Positions 1 through 7,142 of a stretch of DNA of 62,955 bases are shown piece after piece. The position numbers and the translations under genes are program-made. The DNA is taken from contig DEIV01000033.1 of the NCBI GenBank assembly GCA_002352665.1, forward strand, positions 1 to 62,955, read 5' to 3'. The DNA is from Flavobacteriaceae bacterium UBA2765 (GTDB taxonomy: Bacteria > Bacteroidota > Bacteroidia > Flavobacteriales > Flavobacteriaceae). The notes beneath the pieces are model-generated. The model did not search any database and had not been told where the DNA came from. It was given only the letters and a program-made list of their open reading frames with translations. The first letter of the stretch is position 1, and every line of letters begins with the position of its first letter.

Positions 1-3000
1 GATTTAGACGCTACCCCAAACCCCTATTCAGAAAAACTTTTTGAAGCCTCACCACTCAATAGAATATTAGAGCAAACCGCCCCGGGAGCCGACTGGAAAG
101 CAGGATCAACCATTGACGCAAATGGACATACTGATGGGCATACTATAAAATTTGACTATCAAAGTAATACCTTAGATACCAATGATGATAATCAAGACAA
201 TGTACGTTTGTTTAGGGTAAGTTTAAATGCAAACTACAAGCCAACTTTGGTGAATGATAAAGCAACAGATTATTATGCAGCAAATCAACTCTATAAAACG
301 GTAACCAAAGATGAAAATTGGACAGCCAATCAGGCAGACGCAAAAGCAAAGAACCATACTACTGAAGAATTTAAAGACAAACAAGGCAGAGTAATCTTAA
401 AACGGACTTATAATGCAAATACTACCAATACCAGTATAAAGAACACCAAGCATGATACCTATTATGTCTATGATGATTATGGCAACTTAACTTATGTAAT
501 ACCACCAAGAGCAAACATAAATAACAATGCCAGTACCAGAACAAGAGCCTTAAATGAGCTTTGCTATCAATACAGGTATGATGAGCGAAACAGATTGGTA
601 AGAAAGAAGATACCGGGCAAAGGTTGGGAATCCATTGTGTATGATAAGTTAGACCGACCCATTTTAACCCAAGATCGAAATTTAAAAGATCAAAATAAAT
701 GGTTATTTACCAAATACGATGCCTTTGGTAGAGTTGTTTATACAGGTAAATATACCAGTGATAAAACTAGAATACAATTGCAAAACATTGCAAAGACTTA
801 CAGTGCAGAAAATCAATTTGAACAAAGACAAGCGTCAACCATTGGCGATACCAATATCAATTATACGCACCACTCTTTTCCAGAAAACAATCTAAAAGTT
901 TTAACCATCAATTATTATGACGATTATAATTTCAATGTAGATGGCGGTACAAACCCATTAGATGTATTAGGCATACCTACAACCACAAATACCAAAAGTT
1001 TAGCCACCGCAAGTCAAGTTAGAGTATTAGGTACAGACCAATGGGTAAATACGGTAACTTATTACGACAAAAAAGCAAGACCTATTTATAGCTATACCAA
1101 TAACAATTATCTCAATACGGTTGATATTATAAAAACTCAATTGGACTTTATTGGTAATGTACAACGCACAGTAGCTAGACATACCAAAGATACAAACCCA
1201 ACCATAAAAACTATTGATAGATTTACTTATGACCATGCCAATAGATTGGTAAAACAAACCCAGCAGATTAACAATGAAGAGGTAGAAATAATAGCAGAAA
1301 ATGAATATGATGAACTAGGACAATTGATTAAAAAAGGTGTAGGAAATCAACCACTAAACAAACATTTACAAACAATAGACTATACCTATAACATTAGAGG
1401 ATGGTTAAAAGGCATTAATGATGCAGAACAAGCCTTAACAGATGATTTGTTTGCCTTTAAAATTAATTATAATACCATAAGTACTACCGCAGGCGGAAAT
1501 AGCAGATTACTTACGCAGGAATTATACAATGGTAATATTAGTGAAACGATTTGGCGAACAGCCAATGACAATAAGAAACGGGGTTATGGTTATAAATACG
1601 ATGCCTTAAATAGAATTAAAAGAGCACGCTATAAAGCAGGAGAAAATTTAACAACAGAAAAACAATTTTTTGATATAAAAGGTGTAAATTACGACAAGAA
1701 TGGCAATATAAAACGTTTAGATCGTTTTTCGCCAACAGCAGGCTTTGATGGTAATGAAGAAACAGATCATTTGACTTATACATATTATCAATTGAGTAAT
1801 AGATTAAAATCGGTAACTGATGCTACGGGTAATGCCAATGGTTTTAAGGATGGCAACACCTCTAATAATGATTATTCGTATGACGTTAATGGCAACTTAA
1901 CATCAGATGCCAATAAGGGAATAACTTCAATAAGTTATAATCACCTAAACTTACCAACTGAAATCAAGTTCGATAACTCTAACACTAAAAAAATAAACTA
2001 TACTTATTCTGCTGATAGAACAAAGCTTCGTAAAATTACCAATGATAATGGTAACATAACGATAACGGATTATGCAGATAATTTCGTTTACGAAAATAAT
2101 ACTTTAAAGCAGTTTTATCACAAGGAAGGATATGTAGAACCAAATGGTAATACTTACCAATATTTTTATCAATTAAAAGACATTTGGGGAAATACAAGAA
2201 TCACTTTTGCAGATACTGATGGAAATGGCACGATTGAAATTGCTCAAAACGAAATCAAACGAGAGCAAAACTACTATCCATTTGGACTTGAACATAAAGG
2301 TTACAATAATGTGATTGTTGGTGCTAAAAACAATCTAAAAACGTATCAAAGACAAGAATTTACAGAAGATTTAGGGTTAAATACACATGAATGGAAATTT
2401 AGAATGAGCGACCCTGCAATTGGTAGGTTTTGGCAAATAGATCCTTTAGCTGAAGATTATACATATAACTCTACCTACGCTTTTCAGGAAAATAAAATGG
2501 GAATGGGTGTTGAATTAGAAGGATTGGAATTATTTGACTTTAAAATGAGCTTTACAGATAATTTAAAGTTAAATTTTCATGCGGCTAAATCTTTTGTAAA
2601 AAGTCTTGCAAAAACAGGTGAATTAGGTACTCCAGAAGGTCAATTTAATGTAATTATTGGTCTTGGAAAAGCCATTGCAAGTCCTGTTGAAACAGGAAGG
2701 GCTATAGTAAATAATATATCTCAAACAGCGACAGATTTAAATAGTACTGACCCAAAAGTTAAGGGAGAAGCTTTTGGTAAAAGTGCAGCCTTTATTGCCG
2801 AAACTGCGGTAGGTGCTGAATTGGCTAATTTGGCTAAAGTGAGTAAGGTAGCTACTCTTACTGATGATGTTGCTAAGCTTTCAAAAGATGCAATAAATGT
2901 TTTACAAAAAGAAAAAAGTTTTTTACAAAAAGCTCTTGATAGTGATTTTAAACAACTCCAAAATGGTAAAGATCAGATTGCAAGAGAATTAAAATCTGGT

Positions 3001-3114
3001 AATAAACCTAACGAGCATGGAATAGTTAAAGAAGTTAACAAAACAATTCCTGAAAGTATTAAATATAAACAAAATCGTATAAATGAAATAAATTCAACAA
3101 TTAATAAACAATAA
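1..3114 (+). CDS. RHS/YD-repeat polymorphic toxin, 5' end outside window
   Basis: The frame is open from base 1, so the true start lies upstream; the first in-window start-like codon (TTG at 208) is internal. Dozens of YD-type repeats run to about 2400, followed by the RHS-associated core end (DPAIGRFWQIDPLAEDY at 2410-2460). Family knowledge: RHS proteins form a beta-cage that holds a variable C-terminal toxin. Here the variable tip is about 2530-3111 (roughly 190 residues). It begins with an Ala/Gly-rich segment resembling a pre-toxin region and ends in a charged helical stretch that I cannot assign to a toxin family. A small gene starts 7 bases later. The core closely matches the second RHS cassette downstream. 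The family call is solid; toxin activity is inferred. Confidence 0.88.
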   Translation, partial: DLDATPNPYSEKLFEASPLNRILEQTAPGADWKAGSTIDANGHTDGHTIKFDYQSNTLDTNDDNQDNVRLFRVSLNANYKPTLVNDKATDYYAANQLYKTVTKDENWTANQADAKAKNHTTEEFKDKQGRVILKRTYNANTTNTSIKNTKHDTYYVYDDYGNLTYVIPPRANINNNASTRTRALNELCYQYRYDERNRLVRKKIPGKGWESIVYDKLDRPILTQDRNLKDQNKWLFTKYDAFGRVVYTGKYTSDKTRIQLQNIAKTYSAENQFEQRQASTIGDTNINYTHHSFPENNLKVLTINYYDDYNFNVDGGTNPLDVLGIPTTTNTKSLATASQVRVLGTDQWVNTVTYYDKKARPIYSYTNNNYLNTVDIIKTQLDFIGNVQRTVARHTKDTNPTIKTIDRFTYDHANRLVKQTQQINNEEVEIIAENEYDELGQLIKKGVGNQPLNKHLQTIDYTYNIRGWLKGINDAEQALTDDLFAFKINYNTISTTAGGNSRLLTQELYNGNISETIWRTANDNKKRGYGYKYDALNRIKRARYKAGENLTTEKQFFDIKGVNYDKNGNIKRLDRFSPTAGFDGNEETDHLTYTYYQLSNRLKSVTDATGNANGFKDGNTSNNDYSYDVNGNLTSDANKGITSISYNHLNLPTEIKFDNSNTKKINYTYSADRTKLRKITNDNGNITITDYADNFVYENNTLKQFYHKEGYVEPNGNTYQYFYQLKDIWGNTRITFADTDGNGTIEIAQNEIKREQNYYPFGLEHKGYNNVIVGAKNNLKTYQRQEFTEDLGLNTHEWKFRMSDPAIGRFWQIDPLAEDYTYNSTYAFQENKMGMGVELEGLELFDFKMSFTDNLKLNFHAAKSFVKSLAKTGELGTPEGQFNVIIGLGKAIASPVETGRAIVNNISQTATDLNSTDPKVKGEAFGKSAAFIAETAVGAELANLAKVSKVATLTDDVAKLSKDAINVLQKEKSFLQKALDSDFKQLQNGKDQIARELKSGNKPNEHGIVKEVNKTIPESIKYKQNRINEINSTINKQ

Positions 3115-3121
3115 TAATTTT

Positions 3122-3472
3122 ATGAATGACTTAAAAGTTTTTTTTTCTTATCTAAATCAATCTTTACCAAGTAACATAAATTATACAGCGTTGTCAAATT
3201 TATGTTTAACCCTATTTTCTACGACTAATATTTTACCAGAAAAGTTCAAATCTATAAATCTTAGCAAGGAAAGTTTAGCAATAATTTTTTCTGAAATTGC
3301 AAAAGAAAAGGGAATTCCTTCTTACCCACATACTGCTTCATTTTATGGAGCTTCATTTCATAATAGTCATGACAAAGGTCATTGGTTAGAGGTGATGGCA
3401 AGTGTTTTAAAGCTAGCCAATGAACCTGACATAGAAGAAGCAAAAAAATCAATAATGAGTCAAAATGGGTAA
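3122..3472 (+). CDS. Small protein behind RHS tip, candidate immunity protein
   Basis: This 116-residue protein has no recognisable motif, signal peptide or membrane segment. It looks like a small soluble, mainly helical protein with a few His residues around residues 60-82. It starts 7 bases after the RHS stop codon and is followed by a hairpin terminator, so it should be co-transcribed with the RHS tip. That is the usual place for the cognate immunity gene of a polymorphic toxin. The immunity role is inferred from position only; I do not recognise the family. Confidence 0.6.
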   Translation: MNDLKVFFSYLNQSLPSNINYTALSNLCLTLFSTTNILPEKFKSINLSKESLAIIFSEIAKEKGIPSYPHTASFYGASFHNSHDKGHWLEVMASVLKLANEPDIEEAKKSIMSQNG

Positions 3473-3521
3473 TGTCATAAATTAGGACATAGTTAAAAAA
3501 CAGTAGTTAACGAAAAAACTA

Positions 3522-3555
3522 ATAAACCACAATGTAAAACAATTGTGGTTTTTTT
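3522..3555 (+). terminator. Rho-independent terminator of first RHS cassette
   Basis: Stem AACCACAA (3525-3532) pairs with TTGTGGTT (3543-3550), followed by a T run. A second hairpin with the same GTGG-T(7)-ATGC exit closes the next RHS cassette at 6258-6282, so the two cassettes share their 3' ends. Confidence 0.75.
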
Positions 3556-3566
3556 ATGCAATAAAT

Positions 3567-3701
3567 TTAAGAAGCGTAAGCCTTTTTAGTTTTATGATAA
3601 GAAATAGCCATATCGATAAGGTCATAAATTTTAACCCTTTCCTCTTCCGTAAAACTCTCAATGTCCTTAATTTTCTGTAGCAGTTCCTTGTCCATAATCA
3701 T
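3567..3701 (-). pseudogene. C-terminal remnant of an XRE-like regulator
   Basis: About 44 residues (MIMDKELLQKIKDIES to KKAYAS) resemble the C-terminal helical tail of Bacteroidota XRE/HTH regulators, which often ends in a similar charged helix after the DNA-binding domain. No HTH domain precedes it. The upstream side is cut by an inverted repeat at 3712-3729 and then by the REP-like palindrome and RHS sequence. It is best read as the 3' end of a gene severed by rearrangement. The family assignment is from memory and tentative. Confidence 0.45.
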
Positions 3702-3711
3702 ATCATCCCCG

Positions 3712-3729
3712 CACACTCGGCGAAGTGTG
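3712..3729. repeat. Short inverted repeat bounding the XRE remnant
   Basis: CACACT-N6-AGTGTG, perfect arms. It lies 24 bases before the larger palindrome and marks the point where similarity to an XRE tail stops. Confidence 0.55.
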
Positions 3730-3753
3730 AAACTAAAATAAACGGTAGTTGCT

Positions 3754-3778
3754 GTGCGAATGTCCCCTGACTTCGCAC
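3754..3778. repeat. REP-like palindrome, copy 1
   Basis: GTGCGAA - N11 - TTCGCAC with TGTCCCCTGAC in the centre. Closely related copies are at 6296-6320 and, reverse-complemented, at 6434-6457. This copy sits exactly at the join between foreign sequence and the truncated RHS cassette. Confidence 0.8.
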
Positions 3779-5781
3779 TATATAACAAACGAAAGGACGA
3801 AGTCGCCCAACAAATTAACAATCAAGACAAAGAACTGATCTCAACAAGTAATTATGATGAATTAGGTCAATTTGAAGCGAAAGCGGTGGGTAATCTTGCA
3901 AGTAGTAGCATTAGATTGCAAACTATTGATTATACTTATAATGTAAGAGGTTGGTTAAAAAATATCAACCAAGATACTGAAAATGACAATGATTTATTTA
4001 ACTTTAGCCTAATGTATAATGACATTGCAGATACCACTAAAAAGCTCTATAATGGAAACATTAGCCAAACCAGTTGGCATACTTTGAATACAGATTCAAG
4101 TATAAAAACTTATAGTTATACCTATGATGCTCTGAATAGAATCACTAGTGCAAATGGAACGAATACAGACCATTATGACCTTGATTTGGTTGCATATGAC
4201 AAAAACGGAAATATTACGGCACTCAACAGAAAAGGACATACCAATATAGGGGCTACAAGTTTTGGTACGATGGATAATCTGGTTTATGATTATGGAATAG
4301 CCAATGGTAATAAACTGCTGGGTGTAACCGATACAGGAGAAACCACAACCGGTTTTAAGGACGGTACCAATACAGGGGATGATTTTACCTACGATACCAA
4401 TGGTAATTTATTGACCGATGCGAATAAAGGAATAACCTCTATAAGCTATAATCATTTAAACTTACCGACGGAGGTTGTGTTCGGAAGTGCTTCCAATATG
4501 ATTAAATACAGATATGATGCTACGGGTGTTAAATTACAAAAAGAAGTTGTTGAAAATGGCAATCCCCCTACGGTAACAAAATATGCGAACGGATTTATTT
4601 ACGAACAAGACGAGTTGCAGTTTTTTGGACAGCCAGAAGGGTATGTACAGAAAGATGGTACTGGAAATTTTGAATATGTTTATAATTATACTGACCACTT
4701 AGGGAATGTAAGATTGTCATATTCTGACAATGTTCTTAAAAACGGAATCATTGAGCAAAATGAAATTATTGAAGAATCTCATTACTATCCATTCGGTCTT
4801 AAAATGGCTAGTTTCAATAATGTAGCAACTTCTACAAATCCTGCACAGGATTACAAATATAATGGTGTTGAATTAGAAGAAAGTTTAGGTCTTAATATGT
4901 ATGAAACGGATTATAGACATTATGACCCTGCAATAGCAAGATTTACAACTATTGATCCAGTTACCCACCATTCAATGAGTACTTATACTGCTTTTGATAA
5001 TAATCCAGTATATTGGGCTGACCCTAGTGGTGCTGATTCTATTTACAATTGGAATACAGGTCAATATGTAATAAATGGACAAGTAGTCTCGCAAGATGAA
5101 GCTATTGCGTATGCTCAAAATGGCGGAAATGCTGATGGAAGTAATAATAATAGTCCTGATGATAATGATGAAAAAGGAACATTAGGTTTTGTACGAACGG
5201 GAAAAGGTCAATACTATAATAAAGAGAAAAATATTTATATTAATTTTAATAATAACCAAAAAGTAGATGAGGATACTAATATTTATTTAAGAGCTGAAGG
5301 TGATCTATCTATAGGGACACAGACTAAAGATGGAGGAACGTTATTAGGAATTGGGGATAAAACAAATATAGGAGCCACCATAAGTATTGGAAGTATTGAA
5401 GTTTTAGCAACACTTGATAAGACGATAGTAAATATTTCCTATGTTAATGATGAAATGAATTTAGAAGATGTTTTAAGGTCATTAACAATAGAAGTAGATA
5501 TAAATAAAAGTTATCTCGGTGGTAATTTTTCTGTTGATTTAAATAAGAATGTTGATTTTGGAGCAAATGTAGGACCAATTAAAGGATACAACGGAGATAG
5601 AGTTCCTTTTGCTTTAAAACTAATGGAAACAAATGCTTCTTTTTTAAATATTGGAGGTGTTGACATGATAGGGGTTTCAGGTAATTTAGAAATTCGTTTC
5701 AATAAACCACCAACTGTTAATCTAAAAAAAGCAAAGTATCGAGATAGAAAAAAATACACACCAACTTATATTAGAAGGTAG
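3754..5781 (+). pseudogene. 5'-truncated RHS cassette (orphan core plus tip)
   Basis: The 675-residue open frame begins with a GTG that is part of a palindrome. Its first recognisable RHS sequence (about 3805 on) matches the middle of the first RHS gene near 1265. Shared blocks include DYTYN.RGWLK and DANKGITSISYNHLNLPTE. The N-terminal export region and several hundred residues of the cage are absent. The core ends at DPAIARFTTIDP (4924-4959); a different tip of about 248 residues follows (5035-5778), with Asn/Asp-rich and beta-strand-like sequence of unknown family. This fits a displaced orphan module able to recombine onto the full-length gene. It is unlikely to be exported on its own. Confidence 0.8.
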
Positions 5782-5789
5782 TTATAGCA

Positions 5790-6215
5790 ATGGTGGTTAG
5801 TAAAAAAATATTACAAATTAATTCGGAAGATTCAAATCGCATTAAAAACTTAATATTTAATAACGAGAAATTAAATATTATTGAAAATTCTGACGTTAAT
5901 ATTTCTGTTTATCCAAAATATAAATCATCTTTCCCTTTTTCAGGGAAGAGAAAGTCCAGCTTAAATTATTATTATGAATTGAAATTTTTAACTGATAAAA
6001 TCGAGATTAGTTATGTTTTGTTAGATAGAGTTATTTATACGTTAATCCTGACTTTTGGTTTGATGTTCCTCTTTTTAATTTTAATCTTTTTTTATCCGAA
6101 AATGATTGGGATATTAATCATATCATTTGTTGTGTTAATAATTACTTTAATAACTTCTTTCATTTCTTTTTTTAAAGCAAAAGACTTTCTTAAAAATGAA
6201 ATATTAAGTATTTAA
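5790..6215 (+). CDS. Small two-helix membrane protein, candidate immunity protein
   Basis: This 141-residue protein has a charged N-terminal half and two strongly hydrophobic segments, about residues 81-103 and 107-130. It begins 8 bases after the second RHS cassette stop, with a terminator behind it, the same arrangement as at 3122. A membrane-bound partner suggests, by inference only, that the second tip acts at or near the membrane. No known family is recognised. Confidence 0.58.
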   Translation: MVVSKKILQINSEDSNRIKNLIFNNEKLNIIENSDVNISVYPKYKSSFPFSGKRKSSLNYYYELKFLTDKIEISYVLLDRVIYTLILTFGLMFLFLILIFFYPKMIGILIISFVVLIITLITSFISFFKAKDFLKNEILSI

Positions 6216-6254
6216 ATGAATAATTTGGTAATAAGATTATTAAAATAAAAATTA

Positions 6255-6282
6255 GAGCCACAGCGAAAGTTGTGGTTTTTTT
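6255..6282 (+). terminator. Rho-independent terminator of second RHS cassette
   Basis: CCACA (6258-6262) pairs with TGTGG (6271-6275), followed by seven T and ATGC, matching the exit of the first cassette's terminator. Confidence 0.65.
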
Positions 6283-6295
6283 ATGCGTAAGCTTT

Positions 6296-6320
6296 GTGCG
6301 AATGTCCTCAGACTTCGCAC
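6296..6320. repeat. REP-like palindrome, copy 2
   Basis: GTGCGAA - N11 - TTCGCAC, with centre TGTCCTCAGAC. It differs from copy 1 only in the central bases and follows directly on the second terminator. The 113 bases between it and copy 3 hold no gene that I can support. Confidence 0.78.
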
Positions 6321-6433
6321 TTTTCTATCAAAATAGGTATTATTATGAGTAACATATACATTATGATAATCCAGTAATTAACACAAAAAAAGATTTAAAA
6401 TATTAAGCATTATGTTATCTGTGATTGGTTGTT

Positions 6434-6457
6434 GTACGAAGTCAGGGGACTTCGTAC
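6434..6457. repeat. REP-like palindrome, copy 3
   Basis: GTACGAAGTC-AGGG-GACTTCGTAC, a perfect 10-bp-arm inverted repeat. Its reverse complement matches copy 1 with one base removed and compensating changes in both arms, which suggests selection on pairing. Confidence 0.78.
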
Positions 6458-6694
6458 AGCTTGGTTTTAGGTCACAGTCATGTAAATGAACAGCCTTTTA
6501 TTCGTTCTGGAGGAATTGTAGCTATTGCTATAGATCAAATTGTGATTGTTCGTGCCCATATGAATACTTCTGGTTATGGAACTGAAACGTATAAAGGTTC
6601 TGTAGATAGCGGGTTTACAACCTTTACTACAGAAAAAGATTTTGCAATAGCATTAGAGCAACAACAGCCTTTACCTTCTGGTTGTGCTTTTTAA
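6458..6694 (+). pseudogene. 3' fragment of an unidentified gene cut at a palindrome
   Basis: The frame (about 78 residues, LVLGHSHVNEQPFIRSGG to PLPSGCAF, stop at 6692-6694) reads like the well-formed C-terminal end of a conserved protein, but no plausible start exists. The palindrome at 6434-6457 is its left boundary, and in-frame sequence further left is only palindrome. I infer that RHS or palindrome rearrangement removed the 5' part. I do not recognise the family. The next gene has its own promoter, so this fragment need not be translated. Confidence 0.45.
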
Positions 6695-6713
6695 ATTTAG
6701 CTTTGTATCTTTG
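6682..6713 (+). promoter_or_regulatory. Bacteroidota-type promoter for the DoxX gene
   Basis: -33 TTG (6682-6684) and -7 TATCTTTG (6706-6713) with a 21-base spacer, 18 bases upstream of the DoxX ATG. It fits the TTTG / TAnnTTTG pattern, with a slightly long spacer. Confidence 0.55.
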
Positions 6714-6731
6714 AAAATAAACTGAGATTCA

Positions 6732-7139
6732 ATGGAACATTTATATCAAACTGCCACTAAATTTGCACCACAAATATTAATTCTTGTTTTTTTACTGATT
6801 ACTTTTTTACAATCTGGTATTGATAAATTAAGCGATTGGAAAGGGAATTTATCCTTTTTAAAAGAACATTTTAGCAAGACTTTTCTAAAAAATAGCGTTC
6901 CACTCATGCTGGGTGTCATTATGATAAGCGAACTCATTGTAGGGCTATTATGTATAGCGGGTATAGTTGAGATATATATATCAAGAACTAGCACTATTGG
7001 TCTTTATGCTGCAGTTATAGCTTCAAAAGTATTGTTAGCCTTATTATTCGGACAAAGGATTGCAAAAGATTATGCAGGGGCAATGACCATTGCAGTATAT
7101 TTTTTAGTGGCCGTTTTTGGGGTGTATATTTTAATGTAA
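6732..7139 (+). CDS. DoxX-family inner-membrane protein
   Basis: This 135-residue protein has four predicted membrane segments (about residues 12-28, 53-78, 87-108 and 115-134). The first carries the FLQSGIDKL-type signature and a charged loop (DKLSDWKGN) follows, as in DoxX/DoxD-like proteins of Bacteroidota. The family is often linked to redox or quinone metabolism, but no precise role is known for this branch. It stands alone, with the severed fragment upstream and the OmpA-family gene converging from the right 3 bases away. Confidence 0.75.
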   Translation: MEHLYQTATKFAPQILILVFLLITFLQSGIDKLSDWKGNLSFLKEHFSKTFLKNSVPLMLGVIMISELIVGLLCIAGIVEIYISRTSTIGLYAAVIASKVLLALLFGQRIAKDYAGAMTIAVYFLVAVFGVYILM

Positions 7140-7142
7140 TTT

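Noticed and set aside
3754..3778. GTG start for the second RHS cassette
   Set aside because: The GTG belongs to the palindrome and the cassette lacks an export domain, so it is treated as an orphan fragment rather than a normal gene start.
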